Shown here: in pieces, positions 11,632 through 23,437 of the stretch
Layout of the letters: each line of letters begins with the position of its first letter
Position numbering within the stretch: position 1 is the stretch's first letter
DNA from: Diplolepis rosae
Taxonomy: Eukaryota > Arthropoda > Insecta > Hymenoptera > Diplolepididae
NCBI GenBank assembly: GCA_030998225.1
Contig: JAPYXD010000704.1
Location: 13,950,001 to 14,014,000 of the forward strand
Length of the DNA: 64,000 nucleotides
Reading direction: 5' to 3'
Translations under genes and position numbers: made by a program
Notes under the pieces: model-generated
What the model saw: only the letters and a program-made list of their open reading frames with translations
What the model was told of the DNA's origin: nothing
The model's database searches: none

Positions 11632-13166
11632 TTAAGGGGAGAATACTAAGTAAATGATTAAAAAAATTAGTTTTTTTTTAACTTGATTTTATTGTAGAAT
11701 TATTGAAGAATATTTTTGTAAAATTTTAAGCCGAAATTCCTAAAATTGGTGGAGGTATGCAGATTTTTGTCTAATGTTGCGCCCGGCCCTTGTCTCCCGA
11801 CGCGCTCGGTCTTCATAGACCCATCACCGCGTTATAAAAACAATGCCAAAAGGCAGGTGTTCTTTGGAGTCAAGGCTATTAAAAAGAAAAATAGATTGTT
11901 CTAATGTATGGACCAGGCATCGCTGATTAACTTTTTTGATCGTAAGTTGAAAGAAAAATACTTTTTCCCCATAGCAAAACTTTAAACGCGTTTTCCCGAA
12001 AACCATTTTTTTAAAACGGTGTTCTTAGTAGCAAAAAAACCGCTCGATCGATTGTCCTGAAATTTTTACCAGATATGTAAAACACTTTCGTCCAGTCCCT
12101 GACGTTCTCCTTTTTTCCAAAAAAAATGTTTACTAACAATTGTCACGTCCCGCGACGTATTTGAATGTACTATAGGCACAGGCTAGGTCTAGAGAAAAAT
12201 CTGGGGATAACTACGTCACACACAGCGGGAGACAGCGCAATGCGTGACGTCACCAAAAAATATAATATAAAAAGGACATGCCGCCAAGGGTAAAACTAAA
12301 CTGCTTGTGAGCAGAATTTAAGTGTGGCAAATTTCTAAAAACTAAAAAGGATTCTCAGCGTGAGATAATTGTACCGTGCAGTTTACCAGTGTGAAGACCC
12401 GAGAGTCATAAATTTACCGTGGTTCTTTTTTCAAATCCTTGAAAGGATTTTAGAGTCAGTGTCTAAGTGAGATAATATTGTTGTCTTCCTCACACCAAGA
12501 GGATAAAATTGCTGTCTTCCTCACACCAATTGGATTATATTGCTGTCTTCCTTACACTTTTGCGGATTAATTAAACGGGAACCATTCGACTAAGTCAACA
12601 ACAGGTAACGTACTTCTCTCTCTATCTTCTCTTTTTCCAAACAACCAGTCTGTGCCTCCAATTATAAACCGATTGTATCAACATTTTTATAATTTCCAAT
12701 TTATAATTATTTTAATAAATTTAAAATGTATTATTTAATAATCATTGTGTCTTTTCATTGACTTATCCTCATCGCTAAGCGAGGATCACTCGATCCTAAC
12801 TTAAAACGAGGAATCTTCGATCAAAGTAAGTATTTACGTACTTGTAACGTAACAACAATTTAAAAAACAAAAATAACTTGCGAAAAATCGACTTCTTTAG
12901 TTCTTACGCTATTGCAAAAATTCTTTTTTTTCAAGAAACCAAAAACGTCAGGGACCGTTCACCTTTGCCCCGAGCGCAGACTCGAATTCCCGCACTTATA
13001 TTTTTTAAGTGGGCTGGAATTTCACACTAGACATTTTTTTATTTCATTGTAGTAATAAAATACTACAAAAATCTAAATTTTGGTGTTTTTTCCAGTTATA
13101 GTTTTTTTTAATCCGCGCTCAAAGAAAAGATAAGATTTTGGCCGTTTACTTGGTATTCCCCCTTAA
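11632..13166. mobile_element. TTAA-target element carrying a nested solo LTR
   Basis: The left end TTAAGGGGAGAATACTAAGT pairs with ACTTGGTATTCCCCCTTAA at the right. Within, near 11980, lies ACTTTAAACGCGTTTTCCCG, a block shared with the elements at 23585 and 57506. Removing the LTR at 12141-12854 leaves about 815 bp, close to the size of its relatives. The right end lies 28 bp beyond the esterase stop codon. Confidence 0.75.
12141..12854 (+). mobile_element. Solo LTR with 5-bp target duplication
   Basis: The unit begins TGTCACGTCCC and ends GTAACGTAACA. It is flanked on both sides by ACAAT (12136-12140 and 12855-12859). It has a TATA-like ATATAAAAAGG near 12267 and AATAAA near 12713, as expected for an LTR promoter and polyadenylation signal, and three imperfect copies of TTGCTGTCTTCCTCACAC inside. 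No internal coding region is present, so this is a recombined solo LTR. The family (Gypsy or Bel/Pao) cannot be told without a search. Confidence 0.75.
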
Positions 13167-13671
13167 TAATTGTTAGGTTTCAGCACATTTGCTTTTAATC
13201 AGAAAGTAGACGTAAAGGGAAAAGATTTTCCCAGAAATTCATTCTTTTAGGATAGATTATTCCATCTCTCATGCTCAGTTCAGAATTAATTTCGAGATAA
13301 CGTTTAGTTTTTGCAGTGATTGAATCCCACGTAACGTTTTTGAACAAACAATTGTTCTTAGGAATGGGTTCCCCAGTTTTTGCAAAATGTTCCCAAATAG
13401 CTATCATCCTCTCTAGTGTAGAGATTTCTGGATCACCTTCTTTGAAGGCAGGAAACTGTTCAATACCAAAAAGCATAAAAATTATTAATTCATTTCTGTT
13501 CCTCAATATGAAGAAATTACCGAAAGGTTTTTTAGTATCTGCCCAAGTTACGTGGCTGTATCTACCCTGATAGGTGAATTTATAGTAATAAACTGGTTTT
13601 GTGTTAGCTGCTGCTAACAAATTAACAAGACGATGTTGAGAAAATATAGTAACATCAGCGTTATTATCAGC

Positions 13672-15372
13672 GGATATTTGGACTTTAGAAACAGGAAAGA
13701 GTCACAAGGAGCCAAATCTGGCGAATACGGTGGCTGAGAATAGTATATATTATGTGCCTAGGCGCATAATGAACGTTATTACGCGACGAGCGACGATGCT
13801 CGCAGGAGATTGAAGCCAAGGTGTAGTCGAGACTCGATCAGTCCTGCGAGCATTTTAAGCGAGTCTCGTAATTACCCGAATTGTGTGCATTGGCACATAT
13901 TCTATTTTATGTGGCTTCGGCACATATACGAATTTTTATGCGTACACTCGAATCCAATCTGAAAAGGTCGAAATTGCCGTGATTATCGCCCATCTCACTT
14001 GACATTTCGCGAATACTTCTGGCCATTTTGATTTTCTCCATCTTGTGTAGTAGTAGCGTATTGTAATAGACGCATGCGCAGTTCAAATGTACAAGGCTTT
14101 GTCAGTATGGTGCCAACGCAGTACGAAGAAGAAGAATAAGAAGAAGATTATGCTCCGTTATATCGTAATATGCGCATGCGCAGTTCAATTTTTACATTAC
14201 ATTTCTCTGTTTCGTAATACAGTACATTACGCTACTCTCAACTGTAGCGTAAACTCGTTTTTCCGTTACAGCTGAGAGTAACGGAATGTTGTGTATTGCG
14301 CTACAGAGGAATGAAATGTGAAAATTGAACTGCGCATGCGCCTATAGCCATGCAACGGAGCAGAATCTTCTTCTTATTCTTCTTCTTCTTCGTACAGCGT
14401 TAGCACCCTACTGACAAAGCCTTGTACATTTGTACTGCGCATACTCTATTACAATACGCTACTATTGCACAAGATCGAGAAAATCAAAATGGCCGGAATG
14501 AGTAGCGAAATATCAAGTGCAATGGACGAGAATCATGATGAATACCAAATTAGATTCGAGTGTACGCATAAAAACTCGTATACGCACCGAAGTCATATAA
14601 AATAGAATACATGCCAATGCACATAATTCGGCTAATTACGAAACTCGCGACAATGCTCGCAGGACTGATCGCGCCTCGCTTTCGATCTCCTGCGAGCATT
14701 GTCGCTCGTCGCGTAATAACCCTCATCATGCGCCTAGGCACGTAATATACTATTGTTTCGTGTTCAGCCAAAAATTCAGTCACAATCAGGCTGGAATGTG
14801 AATTCAGGTCTTTCGGTACGAGTCTGGTGGCGACAGGCTTCATACCCACAACATGAACCACAATGTGTTGAGTCGATCCATAAGAGATGTTGAAAGCCTC
14901 TGCTACCTCTCTAATGCCAACACGACGATTTTCAAGCACAATTTTCATCACTTTTTCGATGTTGTCGTCGTTAACAGAGGTGGACGGACGACTCGCATAA
15001 GGCAAGATTTTTACGACCTCACGACCCTCATTGAATGCTTTATGCTACTCAAATACTTGCGTTCTCGATAGAGTAGACGTCCCAAAACACTTCTGCAGCA
15101 TTTTCAATAATGCCGTAGACGTAATTCCGTTGAAAACACAAAATTTCAAGCAAACGCATTGTTCAATTTTTTTCCATAGTAAAAATTGCCAGACAAACTT
15201 TTCGCGTCGTAAACCAATGACTGCTAAATACACACTAATGGATGTCTCCCGCTCAAACTACACGACTGTCAAAGAAGGTGTTACCAACCTAGAAAACAAA
15301 CTTTTTACCGTTTCGGTTTACGTGCGTGGTTTAACTGGACCAGTCCAGGTCAAATTTGAACAGATGGTATTT
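13672..15372 (-). mobile_element. Mariner relic in the last esterase intron, fused to exon 7
   Basis: On the - strand, 15005-14755 encodes a mariner N-terminal region (RPSTSVNDDNIEKV, ISYGSTQHIV, ARLVPKDLN). It jumps by internal deletion to the SHSSLIVTEFLAEH region and, after the inserted palindrome, resumes as PPYSPDLAPCD then FLFLKSKYP up to about 13672, where esterase coding sequence starts directly. The 5' end near 15236-15372 matches an end found again at 48660-48835. Confidence 0.75.
13741..14753. mobile_element. Foldback palindrome inserted in mariner
   Basis: The outer ends mirror each other (TAGTATATATTATGTGCCTAGG-like at 13741, CCTAGGCACGTAATATACTA ending 14753). The arms of about 480 bp stay similar throughout, with GC-rich CGACGAGCGACGATGCTCGC segments and repeated GCGCATGCGCAG boxes near the centre. 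It separates EHETI from PPYSPDL in the mariner frame. There is no coding sequence of its own. Confidence 0.8.
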
Positions 15373-15579
15373 CAGTACAACTTACTTTTCCAATGTTTAA
15401 TATATTGTCAAGACTAACAGGTTGATCGTTTAGGTAAAACTTCTTCAATTGTGCGCTAATATATTTAGATCTTGCAGTATTACGTTGACATTGAAAACTA
15501 ATGAGAGATACGTAGTCCCAATTGGCATTCCTGTCTTCAATGGATGAGAAGTTTCCACTTCTGGCTCTTTCGATCGTTC

Positions 15580-16587
15580 CTGTAAAATTGATTGTGAAAT
15601 TACAATTTTTTATTTATTTGGCCTAGTAAATATCAGTAGTTCTTTACTACTTAATAGAAATATACAAGCGTGATTTGAAAAATTTCTAGCCTTTAAGCAA
15701 AAAAGAATTCTTCTTCTGAAAGTACCAAAAAACCATCACCTTTCCTGGAGAGAAAACGACCTTTGCCTTCTTCCGAGTTGGTTCCCCCACCTTGATCCAC
15801 TGCATTGACTGTTGTTTGGCCTTGAGGAAGTACCCTCGCCACTACGCTAGTCAAGCATACACACTCTCTCGTTAGATTCGGTAAGTAGGTAGATGTAGCA
15901 ACGTCGCGACCCGCGGGAGTGGGTATCGGGAGACTTGCTCTCTTATAGCAGACGAACGCCGAACTCATATGCAGGCTTATTTAGGCTGCGTGGGAATGTG
16001 AGTTTGTAGAGTAAAATACTTTTATTTATATTCCTTCGTTCGATCTGTATGTATATTAATAAATGCATTATATGTAATCTTTGAAATTGTTATTATATAG
16101 AGAAACAACTAACACTATTTATCATTAACTATTTTCTTAATATTTCTAAATCCACAAAACCTTCATTCGCCTATATATGCAGCACGTGGAATTTCAAATG
16201 GAGCGCGCGCCTAACCAATTTTGCGACGTTGCCACATCTACTGAGTCATAGCCGTCTTCCGTTGATGAACGTCATTTTTAATATTTCATCGCTCATTTCC
16301 TATCATCACACGTATTTAATCAATACCTCCAAGGTCTCAAAATACTCTGCGGAAAACCAATTTATATTTTCTCTTTTTTTATTTGAATCTGTACGGTAGT
16401 TTTTTTTACAGTTTGAGGATAACTGTGCTGGAAACCCGATTTCCCACAAGACTACGTCTTAAATAACTAATAACTAAAATGCTTATAACTTTTATCATAC
16501 TTACCCTGGCCTTAAAAAAAAAATTTTGAGTCTCTTTTAGACCTATATGAATTGATATATACAATTTCATTAATATCGTCACGGTAT
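15580..16587. other. Esterase intron 5, with GC-richer unknown segment 15690-15990
   Basis: The part at 15690-15990 is clearly richer in GC than its surroundings and holds a 91-codon open frame on the - strand with no recognisable domain. It may be the edge of a mobile element such as an LTR, but no matching ends were found. The remainder shows nothing. Confidence 0.3.
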
Positions 16588-17040
16588 TTAATTAACGACC
16601 TTGAGAGTATGGTGGTGTATCCACGTTTCATTAACGGTTACCAACTGACGCCAAAATTCCGCAGAATTTTTTTTGGAAAGACACTCGCACGTCATGTCCA
16701 TCCGTATGCGCTTTTGATCGTTTGTCAGCAAATCCGGCACCCAGCGCGCGCATAATTTTCTTATATTTAAATCTTGTGCGCCCATTCCGATAATATTCCA
16801 CAAGCCTCAGCGATCTTCTCCACAGTCAATCGACGATATTCCATTACAGTTTGCTGTACTAAATCAATCCTGTCGTCAGTTATAACGATTTTCGAGCTCC
16901 CGGAACATTCATCAAAAACGCTTGTACGACCACGTTTGTACTCAGCCACTCAATTTTTGACCGTTGCAAATGAGGGGGAGGCTTCACGGCAGACAGAGTC
17001 TAACTCATCATTTATTTCCTGAGTTTTTTTCCTTTTAAAT
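16588..17040 (-). mobile_element. Mariner transposase fragment
   Basis: Two overlapping - strand frames carry mariner signatures: RRLTVEKIAEACGI (helix-turn-helix) at 16767-16949 and MRKLCARWVP-like NIRKLCARWVPDLLTNDQK followed by VTVNETWIHHHT at 16588-16803. NETW stands where DETW with the first catalytic Asp is expected. Frames are broken and the C-terminal half is missing. Confidence 0.7.
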
Positions 17041-17160
17041 AAAGGAATTTTATTACTGTGCGTACTCGATTTTTTTCCATTGTTGACAGACGTCAGCTGG
17101 CAACTTTGGGAGAGTGCCATAAGCAAAGTAGAAATCCGAATGACTTGAAATTTTATGGTT

Positions 17161-17424
17161 CACATATGTGGCGTGGAACGAAGAAACCCGGCTAACAGCA
17201 CCAAAGATGGAATTTGAATTTTTTTCGATGATTTTGAGAGACAGAAGCATGCTCTATCGAATGGGCCTATGCACAAAGCTGTGCGATCAAAAGTGACCGA
17301 AATCTAACGCATTTTATCTCGCGTTTATTTTTATTTCGAACGGACCCGTCTCAGAGAAACGCGATTTTCTCGAAAAGTTAAAAGGTGCTGTTAGCCGGGT
17401 TTCTTCGTTCCACGCCACATATAT
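17161..17424. mobile_element. MITE with ~40-bp inverted repeats
   Basis: ATATGTGGCGTGGAACGAAG at 17164 is mirrored by CTTCGTTCCACGCCACATAT ending near 17422; the match continues through GAAACCCGGCTAACAGCACC. Its interior contains AAACGCGATTTTCTCGAAAA, the block shared with several TTAA elements. It lies in esterase intron 4, next to exon 5. Confidence 0.75.
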
Positions 17425-17717
17425 CGATACAATCTGAGGGACGGTGATTGAAATTTTATTCTACTATGACTGTTTATCGATAAGGCTAGAAACTTTCCAA
17501 ATAACGCTCATAGTTGCAGTTATTTCCTATTTAACTTTGATTTACCTTTAATAACACCAGCAAATTCATCTTTTGTCACACCCCCAAAGAAGGGTACATG
17601 TTCAAAATGTCCTCTTCTTATCAAATCTGCTGGGTCTTCAGTAATAAATCGTTCAACTCCATGAAATTCTGGCTCGACAACGGGTTTCCATCTCAAAATC
17701 GGATCACCATACCATTC

Positions 17718-18127
17718 CTAAATTTGATAACACCATACAATAAAATATTGATCATTTTCTTTGGTTTTTAATGCAAACGAAATCTAAGAAAATTTCTGGA
17801 ACAACTTTACGGAAGAGAAAAGCTTCTCCGCTATATATCTTGGCAACGGTTACAGCTAGAACCATAACAAAATTGTATCGGAAAAGTCCATCACTTTTTA
17901 TGAAAAAATTTTCCACACCCATTCATAGCCAGACTTGTGATTTTCCAAAAATAAAAATTTGGCTTGAAAATCTCAAAGACCTGATACATAGGCGAAAAAT
18001 TAAAATTGAATTCGAAGTAAGGACAAAAAACTACTCTGGAAATAATACCTCTTATTTCATGGACATAATATAGGTCATATTTTTTGTACAGTGTAATCAT
18101 CTATTAAAGCTATGGATTAACCACACA
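17718..18127. other. Esterase intron 4, unassigned part
   Basis: AT-rich sequence with short open frames on both strands and no recognisable domain. Confidence 0.35.
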
Positions 18128-18428
18128 GAAGATTTTGAAGTTAGAACTTGCGGTGACATCTGTTAGGTATTAATTGAAAAAACTTAGTGAATCGAAAACA
18201 TTTTAGATGGTAAATCAACCTAATCTATTATTGAGACTGTGCATTAATTTTGAGGTTACTTTCCATTTTGCCGCAGTGTAAACAACATAGTTTTTGGAGC
18301 ATTAAAGATGCCGAATTACGAACCAATAAAACACCATTTTCGGGAAGTTTTACTTTTCTTTTTCCATTCGAAGGAGAGTGTTGCTGAAAGTTATCGATTA
18401 CTTTAGAAAATTTATGGTGAATATACTA

Positions 18429-18740
18429 TGGTTATTTCCCACATTACGCTCAGAGCGCGCTCTGAAGTTACGAAAAAGAGCCAATTGACGAGCCCCAATA
18501 ATCTTACAGCAGTAGAATGTAGTAAGAACAGCGAATAACATATGAGTGCCATTAGCACGTGCTCTAACGCTACCGCTCCATCCAAAAATTTCGAGCACAG
18601 TTTCAGACCGCATGCTATTGGCACTCATATGTTATTGGATGTTCTTACTACTTTCTACTGGTGCGAGATTATTGTGGCTCATCAATTGGATCTTTTACGT
18701 AACCTCAGAGGGCGCTCTGATCGTAATATCGGGAACACCC
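18429..18740. mobile_element. Hairpin MITE with TA target, inside mariner
   Basis: The left arm includes CACATTACGCTCAGAGCGC and GAGTGCCATTAGCACG; the right arm mirrors them as GCGCTCTGATCGTAATATC and ATTGGCACTCATATG. The flanks are TA on both sides (18427-18428 and 18741-18742), and the mariner frame resumes beyond. It is noncoding. Confidence 0.7.
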
Positions 18741-18806
18741 TATATCGATTAAAGCGTGCGAATACTAGTTTAGAGGCTTTAAAAGTGCTGATTTCGACGC
18801 CGAAGG

Positions 18807-21800
18807 CAGTGATCCCAGAATGCGTAAGATTTTTTCTCCCACCACGTTCCCGCGTGTAAGTAATACATATAAACGTGGCGTGTCGATGTATCCCCGCTCC
18901 ATCGCTTGTTAGCACGCTCGCAAATCGAGAATTGGATGATAGCCACTGCTTCTTCGTTTTCTCTCGGCTTCGCTTCGGCTCTTCGGTTCGGTATTGTTGG
19001 TTCGTAGAAAGTCGAGGATTGTCGAGAATGCACGATTGCAACTTGTATTTTTTCGCCGGCTTGGCTAATTTCAAGATTTCAAGATTTGGAGGATTTGGAG
19101 GTTGAGGTCGTATTCTGTCACTTTTGTTTACAAAATTTGACAACTCCAACAAAGGCTTGAAAACATTGACGTTTGAAGTCTTGAAATATGATATGTTAAT
19201 TACTTTCAGGACATTTTACAGGATGTTTCCGAGTGTGTAATCTGCAGATAATATATGATAAGTTACTGGAGGTTTATAAAGTTGTTATATATTCAATATA
19301 TTACATAAGAAAAGTGGAGGTTAGGTTTAAAGTGTATATTTCATTCTCAAGTCTCAAGTGGTTTTAAATTTTGAAATTTCGTGTTTCATTTTTCAATTGA
19401 TTTAAAATATTGCAAATTTAGAATAATACTAATTATTTTTATTATACATTTATTCAGTTAGTCGACATTTATTTTAATGACATTTTCGTGAAGAAGCATG
19501 AAAACTAAAAAATTTGTAATTTATAATAACAGCCTGTTCATATTAAAAAAATTTTTTTGCATAAGTACTTTCTTAAATTTTCATTAAATTAAATATTAAA
19601 TATTTATAATATTTTCAATGAAAATAGAGCATATATATGAAATAATAAAAACCACAACTTTGAGAGGAAAACTTATTAATATAACTACAAGTTTTTTTAT
19701 TAAAACTTTACAAAACTATTAATTGCTTAAAATTCTTATATCAGTATAGGGATAAACAATATTATATTTCATATATATGCTCTATTTTCATTGAAAATAT
19801 TATAAATATTTAATATTTAATTTAATGAAAATTTAAGAAAGTACTTATGCAAAAATTTTTTTTAAATATTAATAGATTGTTATAAATTACAAATTTTTTA
19901 ATTTTCATTCTTCTTTACGAAAATATCATTAAAATAAATGTTGACTACCTGAATAAATTTATAATAAATATATTTAGTATTATTATAAATTTGAAATATT
20001 TTAAATCATTTGAAAAATGAAACACGAAATTTCAAAATTTAAAACCACTTGAGACTTGAGAATGATATATATATTTTAAACCTAACCTCCACTTTTATTA
20101 TGTAATATATTGAATATATAACAACTTTATAAACCTCCAGTAACTTATCATATATTGTCTGTGGATTACACACTCGAAAACATCCTGTAAAATGTCCTGA
20201 AAGTAATTAACATATCATATTTCAAGACTTCAAACGTCAATGTTTTCAAGCCTTTGTTGGAGTTGGCAAATTTTGTAAACAAAAGTGACAGAATACGACC
20301 TCAACCTCCAAATCCTCCAAATCTTGAAATCTTGAAATTAGCCAAGCCGGCGAAAAAATACAAGTTGCAATCGTGCATTCTCGACAATCCTCGACTTTCT
20401 ACGAACCAACAATACCGAACCGAAGAGCCGAAGCTAAGCCGACAGAATACGAAGTGAGAATGGCAATCATATTCCATACAATCATGAATAAATTAAAGTA
20501 CAGCAATTAATTTTTTTAATTAAAAATTTGTACTTAGACCACATTAAATTAATATCAAATTTAAATGCAAATCCGGTGTAAACTATATTGTTTTTCGACC
20601 TGAGCAACATTTCATGACTTTGAATTTCATTGGAAGATTTTTCGATTAACTTTCAAATTTTTCAACAAATTTGCCAGATCAGACAATTGCAAAAGTTTTC
20701 AAAGTATTTAATTAAAATAATTACACGTATTTCTCGAATATTTCAAAACAAAAATGGCCTAAAATAAAGATTTATAAGATTTTGTAAAATTGTGGGAAAA
20801 TTTGAAATGTCTTATTAAATAAGTGGTTGATCTCTAGAGCTTGAAAAATCTTTCACTTAATATTTCGATTAGAGACATTGAAAATTTATAGACCGAATTA
20901 AGCATAAAAATTTGTTTTGGAGTTTTAAAATCTTTTTACAATGTAACAAGATGAACCAAATACTTTAATTTTTCTGCATATAGCCGCAGAATGAGTATGT
21001 TTGTAGTTAAATAATAGTTTGGACACTACAATAATTTTTTCAAATTCCAAACAGCAAGACATTTATTTTAAAAGGTTCGCATACAAAAAATTTGCTTCTG
21101 GTATATATACAAAGGATTTAGTCTACTGAAATTAGAGTTTTCAAAACTGTCGAATATTCAGAATTTTTTTTTGTACAAAAACAGATAGAATATATAGAAT
21201 ATACATTTTTCATCTGCAGAATCTACGACATAGCCCGTAAACTGACTAACTGTATTTGTAAAATTAATAGATTGAACTAAAAGAAAATACATTTTCCATT
21301 TGTATAATTTTATGTACATCTCTTCTCAATGAAAAATAACTTGCCAACTGAAAATTGTTTAAATGTACGAATTTGTTAAGAAGTATGGAAATTCGTAATT
21401 ACTAATTGAAGCTTTGATCTTTGAAAAGCTAAAAATGTTTTAAATGTATATATTGATTCAAATTTTTCACATTTAACGTGTTAAACCCCTTAAATAATTT
21501 GACAGAATTTTTCAGATATTTATTTTAGGGATATTTTCTAAAAATTTCAAAAAAAGAAATAAATATCTTAAACAACATATTTCATATATTTAAAATTGTC
21601 GTATGTTTCGCGCCTCTATTGCACGATGTCGAGAAAGTTGAGAGAAACACAATTCTCAATTTCCACTCAATAACCGACAGCATGAAATCTGAAAATATAC
21701 GTGTTACAATCGTGCATCCTCGGCAATTCTCGACTTTCGACGAACCAACAGTACCGAACCCAAGAGCCGAAGCGAAGCCGAGAGAAAACGAAGAAGCAGT

Positions 21801-21937
21801 GGCAATCATCCAATTCTCTATTTGCAAGCGTGCAAACAAGCGATGGAGCGGGGATACATCGACAAGACGCGTTTATATGTGTTGCTTACACGCGGGAAGG
21901 TGGTGGGAGAAAAATCTTACGCATTCTGGGATCACTG
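18807..21937. mobile_element. hAT-like foldback element with 8-bp duplication
   Basis: The ends are CAGTGATCCCAGAATGCG and CGCATTCTGGGATCACTG, flanked by GCCGAAGG at 18799-18806 and again at 21938-21945. CAGTG ends with an 8-bp duplication are diagnostic of the hAT superfamily by established knowledge. Inside, 18960-19640 and 19766-20450 are long inverted arms around a ~125-bp loop. 20456-21690 is unique AT-rich DNA, and 21695-21937 repeats the outer left arm in inverted orientation. No transposase is visible. Excising it restores the mariner reading DFDAEGKK. Confidence 0.85.
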
Positions 21938-22211
21938 GCCGAAGGCAAAAAACGTCCAGGCCATCCAAAGAGATCGAAGATGAAGAATTGGAAACGTTAC
22001 TCGATGAAGACCAGTATCAAACGCAAGATGAACTAGCAGGATCATTGGGAGCTGATCGTTCAACCATTTCTAGATGCTCACATGGACTAAGAATGATCTT
22101 CAAGCAAGGAAATTGGGTGCCGTACTAGTTGAAGCTGAGAGACATCGATTTTGCAGCATGTCCACGGTCGGCCCAATGTTGCAAAACCGGTGAAAACCTA
22201 CTTGGACACGC

Positions 22212-22603
22212 TTAACACGTTCACGCCGGCGCGTACCGCCGGTGGCCCGCACTGGACTGTCTCATCGGGCGGCGCGTACCACCGGTGGCTCGCACTAGAC
22301 TGTCTCATCGGGTGGTGCGTAACACCGGTAGTACGCATTTGATTGTGCTATTAGACGGTAACAATTCAGAAGGTTCAGAAAGGATGAGACGAATTCACAG
22401 AGAATTTAGCCTCAGTCAATCGCATAAAAATTTCCACGATGCCGTTGCCTTTGTCCTTGAAGCGCAGCAACCAATGGGCGAGGAGCATGAATTACAGCAC
22501 CGGCGTGAACTGGATTATCTCCCGCCCGATAGAGCGAAAAGCTTTAAGCGCAGCCGCCAATGGGCGAGGAGCATGAATTACAGCGCCGGTGTAAACGTGT
22601 TAA
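22212..22603. mobile_element. TTAA-target element, CACGTTCACGCC termini, in mariner
   Basis: The ends read TTAACACGTTCACGCCGG and CCGGTGTAAACGTGTTAA, with duplicated TTAA at 22212-22215 and 22600-22603. Removing the insert plus one TTAA reconnects the mariner codons for DTLKWEVLPHP. The interior is GC-rich with direct repeats around CGTACCACCGGTGG and GGGCGAGGAGCATGAATTAC. A second, 3'-cut copy lies at 60889-61054. Confidence 0.85.
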
Positions 22604-22849
22604 ATGGGAAGTCCTACCCCACCCACCGATCCTCCAGACATTGCTCCTTCTGATTACTGATAACTAAGGTTAAGTGTTAAGCGGTTATGTATTCGTTCCT
22701 AAAACTTACCTCAAAACGTGTTGTTGTTTTAGACGATCAAGAATGCGTATGACGTCACTTGGGATTCAATTGTCGGTTCGTGGATAGCCTCAAAAGACAA
22801 GTCGTTTTTCCGAAGTGGTATCCGTATGCTGCCAGAAAGCACCGTCCCA

Positions 22850-23206
22850 ATATGATTGTTTCACATCCTAATTTTCGACATTATTCAATTTTCTATTACC
22901 TATAGGTGGATTTATAGGTTACAGCAAGCTGTTACTGTGTTTTAGAATATTATTTATAAGGGCAAATGCAATTTTTTCAATTTATTAGGAAAATCAAAAA
23001 AATTTGAAGCGTGCATCTTGTAAGTACAGGGATATATCGAACACTTTCGAATTTTTTCGGTTTCCCTAATAAATTGAAAACATCTCATCAGGAGCTAAAA
23101 TAATATTCCACAACACAGTAACAACTTGCTGTAACCTAGAAATCCATCTATCGGCAATAGAAAATAAAATAATATCGAAAATTAGGATGTGATACAATCA
23201 TAATAA
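22850..23206. mobile_element. MITE with ~120-bp inverted repeats
   Basis: CACATCCTAATTTTCGACAT near 22864 is mirrored by ATCGAAAATTAGGATGTGAT near 23173; the arms also share TAGGTTACAGCAAG and CTTGCTGTAACCTA. A second partial copy is split around the TTAA element at 23585-24249 and serves as its empty-site comparison. Confidence 0.75.
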
Positions 23207-23349
23207 TCTATTATATTTTTGATTAACTAAGTGTTTGTAATTACTACCTAACAGATGTCACCACAAGTTCTAATTTTAAAATTTCTCTGCAATAACAATA
23301 CGGCTCAACTCAAGTGGAATGTACCGAAATTGTTTGAATCGTTATGAGT

Positions 23350-23432
23350 GATGTTGGCTTGGTGCGTTTATCATAGTAAGTCTCCGGCAAAGCATGCATA
23401 GAACGGAGGTTCGATTCCTCCCGGCACATGCA
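23350..23432 (+). other. tRNA-like sequence (probable SINE head or pseudogene)
   Basis: GGAGGTTCGATTCCTCC at 23405-23421 forms a perfect T-arm with a B-box. TGGCTTGGTGCG upstream resembles an A-box, and CCGGCAC follows. The D and anticodon arms do not fold convincingly, so a functional tRNA is unlikely. Confidence 0.35.
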
Positions 23433-23437
23433 AGATG

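Larger units (their letters stand above)
18128..23287 (+). mobile_element. Mariner relic split by at least four later insertions
   Basis: Inverted ends of about 75 bp lie at 18128-18210 and 23218-23287 (shared GGTGACATCTGTTAGGTA on the left, TACCTAACAGATGTCACC on the right). The transposase starts at 18309 (MPNYEPIKHHFREVLLFFFH), continues after the hairpin as GFKSADFDAEG, resumes after the hAT-like element as ELETLLDEDQYQTQDELAGS, then RPNVAKPVKTYLDTL, and after the TTAA element WEVLPHPP. There are several stops and frameshifts and an internal deletion. It fills most of esterase intron 4. Confidence 0.8.

Noticed and set aside
15693..15968. 91-codon - strand open frame in a GC-rich patch
   Set aside because: No recognised domain or paired ends; possible retroelement fragment but unsupported.
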